A stretch of DNA of 64,000 bases from Spinacia oleracea (GCF_020520425.1 NC_079490.1:6324001-6388000), one strand, 5' to 3'. Shown: positions 44,216 through 58,100, counted from the stretch's first letter. The notes: generated by a model from the sequence alone, not told the origin. Made by a program: numbers and translations.

Positions 44216-46798
44216 TCATGATATCCCGTCTTCAAATTCATGTAAAGAATAGTCTATATCAGGAACATATCCTGCTACTTCCATATGCAGAATCATCATG
44301 CTCAAAACCTCGTAAACCCTCTCAGTTTGAGGCCCTACCTTATCTCCAACCGCAAAGCTGTAAACATCATTTTTCAACTCAATCCAACTACAACCAGGCT
44401 CTTTCCTACCTCCTAATCCTTTCATTAATTTCCTCATTTTCGCAAAATCTTTCCATTCCCCTTCTGATGCATACAAATTTGACAGCAACAGGTAAGTCCT
44501 AGCCATATCCGGCTTAGCCTCTAACATAAATTGGGCAGCCAACTTACCCAGATTTGGAAGCTTATGTGCCTTACAAGATCCAAGAAGTGCCCCCCAAACA
44601 GAGTCATTGGGATTTACCGGCATATTTTGTATCAGTTCATAAGCTGCTTCAACTTTCCCAGCTCGCCCCAGTAAATCTACCACACATCCGTATATATCCT
44701 GATCTGGAATTATATTATACTCTGTTTTCATTGAGTCAAAATACATAAGACCTTCATTTACAAGACCAGCATGGCTGCAAGCACTTAGAACAGTCATGAA
44801 CACGACTCTATCAGGACGGATGCCTGATTTCACCATTTCGTCGAACAATTTGACAGATTCCACTCCATAACCATGTACTCCATAAGCAATCATCATAGAG
44901 GTCCAAGAAACCAAGTCTTTAAAAGACAACAACTCAAATATTTTCCTTGAATCACTAATACTTCCACATTTTGCATACATATCTATGAGGGAATTCCCTA
45001 TTGCCATGTTCCTATCAAGACCTTTACGGAGAATATTTGCATGAATTTGCTGCCCACAAGTTAAAATTGATAAATCGGCACATGCTGCTACAACACTCGT
45101 GAATGTGAAGCAATTCGGAGTAAAACCTTGTGACTCCATTGAGGTAAATAGAGAAAGACACATGGTAGAATTTGATCTTTTGTAGCCAGAAATCAAAGTG
45201 TTCCAGGATATTATGTCCTTCTGAGGCATCTCATTGAAGCATTGACTAGCTTCTGATAGACATTGAAACCAACAATACATGTCTATAATGGAATTCATGA
45301 CAGGTAGACTTGAATTAAGTCCATATTTAACACTTGTGGCATGTAGTTGCCCGCCATGGGAACTCGCGCCAGTCAAAGCACAAGCTTTTACAGCAATTGA
45401 GAAACTAAATGCACTTTGCTCAGCTCCCTCCTGATAAAAGCTAAATGAGTATGAGGAAATAGCACAAGCCTACTCCATTGAGGAAAACATTCAAACATTT
45501 ATTTGGCATTTACGGAAGTAAAATCACAATAAAATTCACCCTGAAGGCCACTGCCACATTCAAGTTTCACTTTTGATCGCATGACAAACATAACATAAGC
45601 TTCAAGGGTCATCATATGGCGAAGATTTCAACTCTTCAAGTGCACTCATTCATGTTATATTAGTGGATAAAGACACCTTCATTTCCTCATGTACAACCTG
45701 TTTGGTAAGTGGTAATGGGAATTAAAAATTAGTATGCGAATTTGTACAGTGAGTCTTATGTTTATGCTCATGGTAATGCTAGTTCACCCCAAAGTATCTC
45801 CTTTTCTCCATAACACAAATGCTGCAACGGTGGCTCCATACAGGTGAAATTGGATTTTCATTACCACCCATTACCATTTGGGGTAGTATTATGTAGTAAT
45901 GGAAAGAAAAACACAAGTTCGGAGATGGAGTTCTACTACCATGTACATTAGAATGATATTTTCCTTGCAAAATTAAGTTCATCTCCATTACCACCATTTA
46001 TCATCACCTACCAAACAGGCTGTTAGATTCTTAGTACTCAAAGCATCTTAATTTTTGATTAATTGGACCTTTTAGTCAGTTAAATATGCAATGTCATGAA
46101 ATGACATTACTAATCAAGCAGAAACACAAGCACTGCACTAAGCTTCAAACTGTAAACAACAAAGATACCACCTCATATTTGAGCTTTTAAATACTTACAG
46201 ATAACATCTGCTGGAAAGCTCTTAGTCCACCATATCCATCACCTCTATGAGTGTATCCTGCAATCAAAGTTGTCCATGAAACACTAGTTTTCGGATAGAC
46301 ATCGCGAAAAACCAAGCATGCCTCATCCATAGAACTACAACACGTACCATAAACATCCATCAAAGAGTTATCCACATAAATGGAACCCACCAAACCATGC
46401 TTAACAGAAAGTCCATGAACCAAAGCCCCACAAGAGTAACACTTCATCCCTTTACAACACTTCAACACACTGGAAACTGTAAATGCATTCGGCTTAACCC
46501 CTTCCTTCAACATCTCATAGAATATATTCCAAGCAAAGGATTCGTAATTGCAGGATGTGTAACCAGTTATCATGGCCGTCCAGGTAACAACATCTCTGTC
46601 AGGCATTTCGTCGAACAGTTTGCGTGCTTCCTTGATTACACCCTTGTCAAAGTATGATTTGATGATATTAGTAGCTAAAATTGATGGGTATTTGGGTGAG
46701 AATGATGGGTTAGGTTTAGATTGGGTACAATGAAGTGCATTGAGAACCATTGATGGGATTGGACGAATGTAAGGGGAAGATGGTTTGATAGTGTTCAT
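44216..46798 (-). CDS. PGN: PPR protein, orthologue of PGN (At1g56570)
   Basis: Two exons, 46798-46199 and 45430-44216, join in phase (donor GTAAGT; acceptor TTTTATCAG) to 604 residues. Exon 1 has a targeting-like leader and the first PPR motifs (LATNIIKSYFDKGVIKEARK, then LFDEMPDRDVVTWTAMITGY). Exon 2 carries about eight more (LVSWTSMMIAYGVHGYG, LSACSHAGLVNEGLMYFDSM) and ends with an E-type tail (GCSWIELKNDVYSFAVGD, then AGYVPDIDYSLHEFEDG) without DYW. Length and order match Arabidopsis PGN, a mitochondrial PPR protein needed for salt tolerance in germination and for pathogen resistance. The 768-bp intron holds a MITE. In Arabidopsis this gene is next to the invertase A gene, as here. Confidence 0.9.
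45694..46022. mobile_element. MITE in the PGN intron, about 330 bp, Tourist-like
   Basis: Ends CAACCTGTTTGGTAAGTGG and (reversed) CAGCCTGTTTGGTAGGTGA. Flanks are GTA and TTA, a possible worn 3-bp TTA duplication. The inside phrase CATGGTAATGCTAGTTCACC is shared with the MITE in the invertase intron at 57759-58058. Confidence 0.65.
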
Positions 46799-47107
46799 TT
46801 CTTGTGTGCAACGTCAAAAATAAAAACCCAGAAAACAAACAGTATGGAATTTGAATTTTACAGGTTTGACTTGCGGAAGTCATTTTGTGAAGAAATGAAG
46901 AATTTGGAGGGAAGCCATTGAAGCTGTCAGAAGTCAGAACCCAGAAGCTAGGAACAAGAAGAGTATGGTTCACATTTTAAATTAGTGCATTTTAAAGTTA
47001 AACCTTCGCTGAAAAATATGAGAGTGTTTTCTTATTTCCCAAAAAAAAAAAAAAATCAGTTCATTTTGTGTGGGAAAACAAAATACTCAACGAAAAATGG
47101 TTGGAAT
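46799..47107. other. Promoter region of PGN up to the copia insertion
   Basis: About 310 bp between the PGN start codon and the copia element. An open frame on the minus strand runs through it but lacks conserved residues. The insertion therefore lies about 310 bp upstream of PGN, within normal promoter distance. Confidence 0.5.
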
Positions 47108-47369
47108 TGTTATGAAATGACATGAAAACAAATAGTTTTGCAAGGAAGTTACAAGCAAATAACTATGGAAAGTTTTCTATCGGGTTTGCTCTTTTGCATT
47201 CCCCTCTATTTATAGTGCAAGTTTTACTATACTCTTATGTACTATAGTCAAATATTACAACACCTACATGTCTCCCCTATACATAGGTGAAAGAAATTCA
47301 AGAGAAGCATTAAATGAAGGAGTAGAATGTATTCAACTTTTGTGGGCATTCATACTTTGTTTCTCAACA
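47108..47369 (-). repeat. Copia 3' LTR (262 bp)
   Basis: It starts TGTTATGAAATG and ends TTTCTCAACA on the plus strand, that is TG...CA as LTRs require. It matches the other LTR over its full length outside the MITE. Confidence 0.92.
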
Positions 47370-50300
47370 CTCCCCCTTGAATGTCCACTCTTCATTGGGA
47401 TATTAGTTGCCTCATTAGAACCTTATTGGAATAAGAACCATAGTTCGGGAAGAAGAGTATAATTTCATGAGTTTATATGCCTTTGTATACTGCCTCATTA
47501 AAAACCTTGTCAGGAAAAACCCAGTGGGATAAAAACCTGATCGAAGGGAAAAAGAGTGCAGTGCATATAATACTCCCCCTCAATTTAATATAGCTCACGA
47601 AGACGACGCATTCCAATTTTATGTACCAACTGCTCAAACCTCTTTGAAGGAAGGGATTTGGTAAACAGATCAGCAAGATTGTCACACGACTGAATTTGTT
47701 GGACGTTTATCTTTCCTTCTTTCTGGAGATCGTGTGTGAAGAACAACTTTGGGGATATGTGTTTTGTTCGATCACCTTTGATGTATCCTTCAGTTACTTG
47801 TGCGATGCATGCAGTATTGTCTTCGTAGATGACAGTTGGATTTTCTGTTACCGAGTTCATTCCACATTCTTCTTGGATATTACTGATCATTGACCTGAGC
47901 CATACACATTCTCGTCTAGCTTCATAAAGAGCAATCAATTCTGCATGGTTTGATGATGTAGCAGTCAATGTTTGTTTTGTCGATTTCCAGGATATTACAG
48001 TAACTCCATAAGTGAACAAATATCCGGTTTGTGACTTGGCCTTCTGTGGATCTGATAAGTATCCAGCATCTGCATATCCAACGAGAGTAGCCTCTTTTCT
48101 TGACTGATAGAGTAGACCAAGATCTGGTTTTCCTCGTAGATAACGGAGTAAATGCCTTATTCCATTCCAATGTCTCTTTGTTGGCGAATTGCTATACCTG
48201 GCTAACAAGTTCACAGAAAAAGCAATATCGGGTCTAGTATTGTTAGCTAAATACATTAAAGCGCCAATTGCACTTAGATATGGTACTTCAGGACCAAGAA
48301 TTTCTTCATTTTCTTCTCGAGGTCTGAATGGATCATCTTTCATATTCAAAGATCGAACGATCATAGGGGAATTCATTGGATGTGATTTGTCCATGTAAAA
48401 GCGTTTTAGTACCCTTTCTGTGTAATTTGATTGATGGACAAAAATTCCCTCTTTCAAGTGCTCAATTTGTAGTCCAAGACAAAATCTGGTTTTTCCAAGA
48501 TCTTTCATCTCAAATTCTTTCATCAAGTATTTTGCAGTTTGTTCAAGTTCTCTTGGAGTTCCAATGATATTTAAATCATCCACATATACTGCAATGATAG
48601 CGAATCCTGACTGGGATCGCTTAGTGAAAACGCAGGGACTGATTTGGTTGTTTTTTAATCCTTCTTTCACAAGGTATTCACTAAGACGATTATACCACAT
48701 TCTTCCAGATTGTTTTAGCCCATAAAGTGACCTTTTCAGCTTTATGGAAAGCATTTCTTTAGGTTTGTGGTTTTCTGGTAATTTTAGTCCTTCAGGGACT
48801 TTCATATAAATGCCTGCGTCAAGTGACCCATATAAATATGCGGTCACAACGTCCATTAATCGCATTTGCAGTTCTTTCGAAACCGTCAAGCTTACCAGAA
48901 ATCTTAGTGTAGTTGCATCAACTACTGGAGAATATGTCTCCTCATAATCAATCCCTGGTATTTGAGAGAAGCCTTGGGCAACTAGCCTTGCCTTGTATCT
49001 TGTAACCTTATTGTTCTCATTCCTTTTTCTCACAAATACCCATTTGTGTCCGACAGGTTTTACACCCTTTGGTGTAGTGGATATTTTCCCAAAAACTTCT
49101 CGTTTTTCAAGGGATTTCAATTCTGCCTGAATTACCTCTTTCCATTTTGGCCAATCATGTCTGCGACGACATTCATCCACTGTTTTTGGTTCAGGGTCAT
49201 CATTATCAGATATCAATTCAATTGCAATGGAGTAAGCAAATATTTGATCTATGATAACGTTTTTTCGATTATAATGTTTCTTAGTTGAAACATAGTTCAT
49301 TGAAATTTCATCGTTATCGACTTCTTTATGATTTTCTTCCTCTTCTTTAGGAGGATCATCTTTATCAATATTTTCCTCTTCATTTGGTCTTTCATGACCT
49401 TCTTTTGGAGGATCAATGTTGATTTCATTTGTTACTCCATCATGCCTCTTTACTTTTCTTGGTTTAGAATCTTTTGAACCAAATGGCCTTCCACGTTTTC
49501 GTCGTGCCATAGACTCATTTTCGATGGCCTTATTATCAGTGGGAATTTCAATGCGTGCAGGTGCATTCTCTGCTGGAATATGTGACTTTGTCACTTTCTT
49601 TGTATCCGTGAATGCATCAGGCAATTGATTTGCAACACTTTGTAAATGAACAATTTTCTTAACTTCTTGTTCACATGAATTTGTTCGTGGATCAAATATT
49701 GATAGTTGTGTTGCGTTCCATATGATTTCAATCTCCTTTTTCCGTGGGTCCACTTTCTCTCCCCCTAAGGCTGGGAATACTGACTCATTAAAATGACAGT
49801 CAGCAAACCTTGCCTTAAATAAATCGTCAGTCATTGGCTCAAGGTATCTAATTATGGATGGGGACTCATACCCAACATAAATTCCCAGCCTTCTTTGTGG
49901 ACCCATTTTTGTGCGTTGGGGTGGAGCAATGGGAACATACACGGCACAACCAAATATTTTTAGATGTGAGACATTTGGTTCTCGACCTTATACCAACTGT
50001 AGAGGTGAGAACTCATGATAAGCTGTCGGTCTCAATCTTATTAATGCTGCCGCGTGTAAAATAGCATGGCCCCAAGTAGATGATGGTAACTTTGATTGCA
50101 TTAACAATGGTCTTGCAATCCATTGTAGCCTCTTGATCAGTGACTCAGCGAGACCATTTTGTGTATGTACATGAGCCACTGGATGTTCAACAACAATCCC
50201 AATCGACATGCAATAATCGTTAAAAGTTTGGGATGTAAATTCCCCAGCATTGTCGAGTCTTATTTTCTTTATTGTGTGGTCTGGGAATTGATTTCGTAAT

Positions 50301-53300
50301 TTGGTGATCTGGGCAAGTAGAATTGCAAATGCAACATTTCTACTTGACAAGAGACTCACATGTGACCATCGTGTTGAAGCATCGATCAATACCATAAAAT
50401 ATCTGAATGGTCCACTTGCAGGATTAATTGGCCCGCAGATGTCTCCCTGAATTCTTTCTAAAAATGATGGAGATTCAGTGGCAATTTTGTTTTTGGATGG
50501 CCTTATAATCAGTTTGCCAAGCGAGCATGCAGAGCATGTCAATTCATTTGATCGGGGTATTTTAACATTCCTTATTGAATGCCCGATTGAATTTGCTACA
50601 ATCTTGTGCATCATTCTTGTTCTAGGATGACCGAAACGGTCATGCCATAATGTAAGCAAATTTTTGTTATCAAACTTCTTGTTAGATATCATATTTATTT
50701 CAATTGGCCGTATATCCATACGATATAGCCCTGAAGAGTATGCTGGCAATTTCTCATAAATATGTTTCTTGCCACATTTTTCTGCCGTGAGGCATAAATA
50801 TTCTTTTTGATCCACTGTCATTGTTTCTAGATGATATCCATTTTGACGCACATCTTTGAAACTTAAGAGATTTCTTCGAGATTTACTCGAATATAAAGCG
50901 TCATTAATAGTCAATTTTGTTCCATTTGTGAGCACAATGCATGCTTTTCCGGATCCTTCTATTAGCTTTGCTGTCCCGGAAATTGTATTGACATTTGCTT
51001 GGTACATTGTTAGTTTTGAAAAATACTTCCTATCTTTTAAGATAGTATGTGTTGCTGCACTGTCCAGAAGACATTGGTACTTGGAATCAACTTCAGGTAG
51101 ATTCATATCTTCATAAATAAATATGCAATTAGTTTAGAGAAACGATTATAATAAAATACTTTATTCATGAAAATTAGAAATTCACAACAAGGTAATCGAA
51201 AAATACATAAAAAAAAACGATACATGACATAGTTTAGATGGGGTATTTATATGTTACTATTATCCCCAAATATCAGATCATTGCCACTGTCAAGGTTATC
51301 ATTGAAGAAATCAGATACATCAAAGCTTGGCCCTGAGGGATTTTCCTCATCTACATAATTTGCCTCAGCAACTTTTCCTTTGCCTTTTATGTAGGCTTGG
51401 TACAGATCTACCAAATGTTTTGCAGTACGACATGTTTTCCCCCAATGGCCAGTCATACCACATCTAAAACATGTGTCTTTCTCTTTTGAGGGGGTGTGCT
51501 TTTGATTTCCTTGTTGATGCCCTTTGTGATTATTATTTCTAGGGCCCAGATAACCCCTGCCACGACCACGACCACGGCCACGGTGGTTTCCGCGTCCTCT
51601 ACCGCGGTGGTTAAATCTTCCACGTCCACCTCTATGGGCAACATTTGCCTCAGGTGGGTTTGAGCTTTCAACGGCATTCGCTTCATTGAATGCCATAGAC
51701 CCAGTTGGTCTAAGATTATGGTTCTTTAACAGAAGATCATTATTCTGTTCAGCAACCAACAATAGAGAAATCAGCTCAGAATATCTCTTAAAGCCCCTCT
51801 CTCGGTATTGCTGTTGCAATAGAATATTATTCGCATGAAAGGTGGATAGGGTTTTCTCTATCATTTGATCTTCTGTGACCGCTTGATCACAGTATCTCAG
51901 CAATGATACAATTTTGAATAACGTGGAATTATATTCACTAACACATTTAAAATCCTGGAACCTCAGATTAGTCCAGTCAAATTGAGCCTTTGGCAGGAGC
52001 ACCCTTTTATGGTGTCCATATCTTTCTTTAAGACTATCCCACAACTCTTTGGGACTCTCCACCATCAGATATTCAGTTTTCAGGCTATCATGTAAATGAT
52101 GCCTTATGAGGACTGTGGCTTTGGCTTTTTCCTGCTCGGTGGCAGTTTTGATTTCTGTGGTGCCTGGAACCATTATATCTTTTATGGTATGATCCAGTCC
52201 TTGGGCCTTTAAGTTCATCTGTGCATCAACAGTCCATTCCAGAAAATTGTGCCCAGACAATTCTAGCACATTGAATTGTCTTTTCATCAAATCTCCCATT
52301 TTAACTACAATCAAATAATCATTAAACTTAGTAATCAAGATTATAATTAATTAATCATATTCATAATAATTAACTATTAAAATTTTATGTTTTCTTCTCC
52401 CCCTTAGTTTATTATTATGAATCCCACATAAATAAATCAAATAATTCATGGTAATGACGTTAATTAAAGGCGAAAAAAAATAATGATAACATTAATAATA
52501 ATATTATACATATGGTAAAAAAAATTAAAAATGCGACAAAATGCAATTAATACATCAACATGGAGAATGAAGTACTACAAAAATTATGCATTTTGTTCTT
52601 ACTTGCCGGAAATAAACAAAAAAAATGGAGATCTTCATTTGTTGAAAATTATGAAAATCATTAATGCCATAAGAAGGACTACTAAGGCCATCATTAAAAC
52701 AAAATATTGTTTTAATTTTCTTAAATCTTCCTCGAAGCTGAAGACGTGTGGAGGGTCGGGGTTGCCGGCCGGAAACATGTTTGATCGGAAAATTGGAGGA
52801 GGAAAATTTTGTGTGGTTTTGGATAAAAAGTAAGAAGGAGATAAGATGTTGTGTGGTGAAAATGGGACGGGTAATCCCCCTTTTATAGGGGATAAATCAT
52901 GATTGTATTATACAATTTGTTACAGTAAACTGGTATATTATAGTCTAAAGAGGTTAATAGTTTTATTACTTACTGCAAAAAAAAAATATCACTGTGGATT
53001 TGAAAAGAAATAATGGATATATAGAATTAAAATGGTAAAAAGATATCCCCCGGGATGCAAGCCGTAATGGTCCGAGAACCCTAGTCTGTTTAAGAGATCG
53101 TGGGTTCGAAAAACAAAAAAATAAAGATGTAGCTGAAAATAAAGGCTACATCGTTTTTACCAAAAAAATTATTTTATTTTAAGTATAGTCTAGCTATATG
53201 CATGTAGGCATGAAAAGGAATAGTATATATATATATATGTAATGATAATGCATGGCTAATATTATTATGCATGCAGGTAGTACGTAAGAGTGCATATATA

Positions 53301-53585
53301 CAACTATGCATGAATGAGAAAGAAAAAAAAAACAACCAAGTGTCATAAATGTAGTACACAAGCATATTCTCCTTTTACCAAGTTGATCATAATACCGGTA
53401 GCAATGTGAACTCTCTTTTATGATTAAAACGGGTGTTTAGAGTTTCTGATATAGAGGATCCCAAATATGGGCAACTATAGAGCATACTCCTCAAAATATT
53501 TTGTTAAGAATATATACTACATTTTATAAAAAAAAATTGAGTAACAGGTAAAAAATATACCCGAGGAAAATTGGTGCTGATAACG

Positions 53586-54177
53586 TGTTATGAAATGAGA
53601 TGAAAACAGATAGTTTTGCAAGGAAGTTACAAGCAAATAACTATGGAAAGTTTTCTACCGGGTTTGCTCTTTTGCATTCCCCTCTATTTATAGTGCAAGT
53701 TTTACTACTCCCTCCGTCCCGGAATACTTGACTTGTTTTCCTTATCGGGCCGTCCCTTAATACTTGACCTGTTTCTAAAAATGGAAATATTCTAACAATA
53801 TTAAATCATTTCTCACCCCACCCCTATTAACCCACCTACCCCCTACTCCACACAAAAAATAATTAAAAATTCAACTCCTACTCTCCCCCAACCCCACCTC
53901 TTAACCCACCTCCCACTAACTACATTAAAATAATACCCCACTATCAACTACTACCTATTAAATTAAATAAGTCAATTCAAGTCCCTTAAACTCTGTGCCG
54001 GTCAAACCGGGTCGAGTATTCCGGGACGGAGGGAGTATACTCTTAGGTACTATAGTCAAATATTGCAACACCTACATGCGTCCCCTATACATAGGTGAAA
54101 GAAATTCAAGAGAAGCATTAAATGAAGGAGTAGAATGTATTCAACTTTTGTGGGCATTCATACTTTGTTTCTGAACA
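53586..54177 (-). repeat. Copia 5' LTR, enlarged by a MITE (262 bp of LTR)
   Basis: The same 262-bp LTR as the other end, with a 328-bp Stowaway plus duplicated TA placed after GTGCAAGTTTTACTA. The MITE follows a TATTTATAG motif in plus orientation; whether it affects LTR function cannot be read from sequence. Confidence 0.9.
53708..54035. mobile_element. Stowaway MITE inserted in a copia LTR, 328 bp
   Basis: Ends CTCCCTCCGTCCCGGAATAC on both sides (perfect inverted repeats over 20 bp), flanked by TA (53706-53707, 54036-54037). The uninterrupted LTR at 47108 shows the empty site (TTTTACTATACTC), which proves the insertion and its TA duplication. Confidence 0.95.
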
Positions 54178-55114
54178 GGAATTTTTTTTTTTGTATAGAA
54201 AACTTAGCGAGGTTATTCAATAAAAACTTTATCCGCAAGGACAATAAGGATAATGGACAGAGACATTCCTCCGTCCAAACAATCGCTTTCTCAAAAGAGA
54301 ATGATGTTTTAACTTTTAACCATGCAGTGTGCCGCTTTACTACAAGGTATCTTAGCAAATTTAAATTCACAAACATCAAAAGAGAAAGTAAAAATGCAAG
54401 CATCATTAACAAATACGAAGTATTTAGGTATATGCGTCATACTCAAAGGAAAATGTTGTCCATGCCAATTTGCTTCCTATTTTACGTTTCAAAATATATA
54501 TTACCTTATTTACTTCGTATATTACTATTGTGGATCCTAATGATATTATAAAATGTATAAAAGAGTGTTGGGTCAATTCCGTTTTATGGTCCAAATGTCA
54601 AATGATTATTTTTAATAACAATATTTTCCTAGACTTTTGTCAAGATGATACCTTCCAAAAAAAACTAATGAGCATGAGTTGCTGTAACACTGCTTAAAGT
54701 TGACAAACCCGGGAATGGAAAAAACTTATTCAACACGACAAACATAATACAACAGATTTCTGAACTCATAACTTACAGAGAATATCAACTTTTACAAAGA
54801 AATGGATGTTTGAACGAAACATTTAGAAAAAGAAATAAGCTACTTGTAGAACTAAAGAACAGTAACCAACTAACTCAGTTGTCTGTATCAATTTCTGTCC
54901 TATTTTTCTCTGTAGATTACCCTAAATGTATTCAGTAAACTTCTGTCACAGTATATACAAAAATATGATCAGAGCTTCCAATATAGAAGTCGATGTAAAC
55001 TTCCCAAATTAAGCAGCTGATTATCAATTTTCAGAGAGGGACTGAAAAAACCACCCCCATTTCTCTAGCTAAGAATATGTAACTATACAATCTCTTTTTT
55101 CACCTCCAAAAATT
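54178..55114. other. Spacer and invertase 3' UTR
   Basis: AT-rich DNA between the copia element and the invertase stop. The part nearest 55114 is likely the 3' UTR. Open frames at 54135-54697 are AT-driven and partly overlap the LTR; no gene recognised. Confidence 0.5.
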
Positions 55115-58100
55115 CTAGATAATATGAGACTTTGCAGCCCAACGAGAGCACTTTCTGCGGCCATTTTTGGTTAGCCCACAAGCACAAATCTCGAGGAGCT
55201 CGTAATCTTCATCCCAGTACAGCAGAGATGCCATATCTGGATTCTGCAGTAGCATTTTGGAAGTGAGGAACCCAGCAATTGTCCACGTTTGGTAAAGCCG
55301 TGCTTGTTTTCCGACAAACTTGCCATGACGGGTATCATAATATTCAGGCCATCGATCTGCAGGAAGTTGTTTTTCTGCCATCTCAACTGCTTTTTCTGCT
55401 AGATCTGTTCGACCCATTTTCATACACGCCAATGTAAACTGAAATAAGATAGTAAAAGGTAAGATGGTTTATTCGAAAACCACACACATATGGTTCTGCA
55501 TCTGCAGACAGAATAAGTTTCTTTAATACAATCCAGTGAACAGACACAAAAACAAAGGTTCATTATTGGAGCACCAGATCAAACTTATCTAACCCAATCT
55601 ATGGGAAACGGACCTGAAAGAGGAGCTAGACACGAAACAGAAAGTACATCAATGGAGGAAGAGATCAAGGGGGAAGGGAAGAACAACAGAGGTACAGCTT
55701 ATATTTGGCATATCAAATTTGGTTGAGGAGTAGAGATAAATGTAACCTAGGAGATATACATGAAGAGTTTTAGTAGCTTTCTGAAAATTTTAAGGTAATT
55801 TTGACTTTTAATAGTGAAATGATCTTCAGCTGAGTTTTCAACAAGTATTTATTGATGTCATGGCCCATGACTCCTGGGGCTCAGAAGTCATTTTAAGGTT
55901 TTTGACTGTTCGCATACTCATCCCAAACTCCGTGTGTATACATGTGCAGCACAACTTCAACTATTGTTCTTGATAACATCTATCTACAACAAGGTGGGGG
56001 CAGGAGAAAAAAATTATGATCTTGAAGGAGCTGGAGATGTTAGACACTTAGACCTTGAAGGAGCTGGAGATGTTTTTTTTTTTTTTGAGATCTATCTACA
56101 ACTATTGTTTTTTTTTGAAGGAGCTGGAGATGTTAGACCAAAGATGAATGACAATTTCAAATTCACTGAAGGAGGCCTATCCAACATAAGAAATATTGTT
56201 GATGCACTCCCAAAAACAATAGGATGAACATAGGCTGAACAAAATTCTAATTGCAACGGAGGTGATTTACTTCCGCTGCAGCAACCTATCATAGCAACAG
56301 CCCACATATGATCCAATAACATGGAACTGATAGAAATGCCACAATGTTACAATTCAATACAGACAACGGCAACACAATACTGCATAGCCACCTTCACAAT
56401 CAAAATGCAAATCTACAATCAAGTTAACAAATATTAGTTCACCAACAGACTCTCGTTTATATATTAAGGGAACAGGTGGCAAGACAGATACAGGGTAAAA
56501 ATTTTCAACGTGGACAGACACACAAGTCTTTTCCAGGCTGTTTATATCCTGAACCAAATTGACCTTGTCGAAAGAAATTTTGTGACAAATAGCCCTAATC
56601 TGCTGCAGTCAAGCAGGTAACAAAACACCTGCTAGCTACCATGTTCATGTGGCCAAAAGGATGCATAATGCCATTTCCATGGCTTAAGATAATGCTTTTA
56701 GTAAACTAAAACCAAATTCAAGCTTACCTGCCAGAGTAACGTAGGCCAAGATCCACCATTGTGATACGACCAAGGGCTGTGAGAACAAGAAATCAATTCA
56801 TGTCAACAAATAATCAGAGATTATAAATTACCTAAATCAGAGAGGTTGTCTAAAAAAATAAACTCACGTGTTCTTCGGGTCACTGCCTGTGATTATACGC
56901 CATTCCTCATTCTCTACAGCAGGATAACATATCTTCAGAGGCATATGCCCAACAAAATCATCCCACTTGGCTTCAATCAAATTCAAAATTGCCTGATTTT
57001 GCTTTGGAGTACCCATGGAAGAAACAATACTCCAAAGATTTCCAAGTGTGAAGAATCGAAAATCCATGTGAGCTGGCTGAAGATTACCAAGCATATATCC
57101 ACCTTCACTTGGAATCCAATCCATCAGCCAATGAGGGATTTGTTCAGGGTAGATGTTAAATTTGTTAGTAGCATCCATTGAATATTCTTCTGTTTTATAT
57201 CGGTAAATTTCGTTGATCTTTTTCATGTCTACCCAATAATACTCTCGAATATGAAAAGAGAGAGCACTCAGTCTATTATTGACAGCCCTGATGAGATTCT
57301 TAGATCCTTCATTTTCTGCTAGCATCTCACGGGAACAACGCAGAGCTGAATAAAATAATGCCTGTTGAGAAAAATCATGGATTATAAATTAGAAATGACT
57401 TCATCATATCCAAACAAAAAACAAAAGGAATGATGTTTGTTGGATTAAATAAACAAAAATACAACTCCTTTTCATAGTTAATAATGCAGATTGTTAAGAA
57501 TGAGGTCGGTCAAGTGGTACAGCTACTCCATGGCTCCACCTCCGAAGTCCAAACCTCCAACCTGTTTATATGCAACAGTACTTGACTGGGCCATAGCACA
57601 TAATTCCTCTGCTCTAGGTATTACATACTGAATATTGGGTTAACTGAGGGTCACTCCTTACCCTTCTGGCCTTCTGATACAAGTACATAACACTCCCACA
57701 TCACTTAAATATTTTCTCATGTGCTCTTGGCCTATGCTGAAATGAATAAAATGTGTAGCGGCCCGCTTGGTAGCCGGCCATAAATGGTGTCAATGGGAAT
57801 GAATTTGTAGGTAATTTTGTAAGGAAAATCTATATCCACTCCCATGGTAATGCTAGTTCACTCAAAAATTATATCTTATTCTTTATAACTTTCATTACCA
57901 TTTAGGGGTGGTATTAGGTGGGAATGCAAATTTATGGAGAAAAACACCAAGTTTGAGACAAATTTTCATTACCATGAACATCATGATGTTATTTCTTGCC
58001 AAATAACATTTAGATTTATTCGCATTCTCATCATTTATTACGGCTACCAAATGGACTGTTAAGGTTCCATGTCAAATATAGTCCAGAGACTGATTAAAAT

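Larger units (their letters stand above)
47108..54177 (-). mobile_element. Ty1/copia LTR retrotransposon, 7.07 kb, both LTRs present
   Basis: A fossil in minus orientation flanked by the 5-bp duplication GGAAT. LTRs are 47108-47369 and 53586-54177; the latter is enlarged by an inserted MITE. The minus-strand order is LTR, a primer-binding site related to initiator tRNA-Met (TTATCAGCACC), gag (about 52.3-51.2 kb, with Arg/Gly-rich stretch and CCHC knuckle CFRCGMTGHWGKTC), protease and integrase (about 51.1-50.0 kb; HDRFGHPRTRMMH, LDNAGEFTSQTFNDYC), reverse transcriptase and RNase H (about 49.9-47.6 kb; YVDDLNIIG, then SGRMWYNRL, TRPDIAFSVNLLARY), polypurine tract AAGGGGGAG, LTR. Integrase before reverse transcriptase identifies copia. 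The reading frame has about two breaks, so it is not expected to be autonomous. The LTRs differ at about 8 of 262 positions, which suggests an insertion one to a few million years old. Confidence 0.93.

Noticed and set aside
54135-54551. 138-codon frame after the copia element
   Set aside because: It starts in the LTR and runs into AT-rich spacer; no conserved motif.
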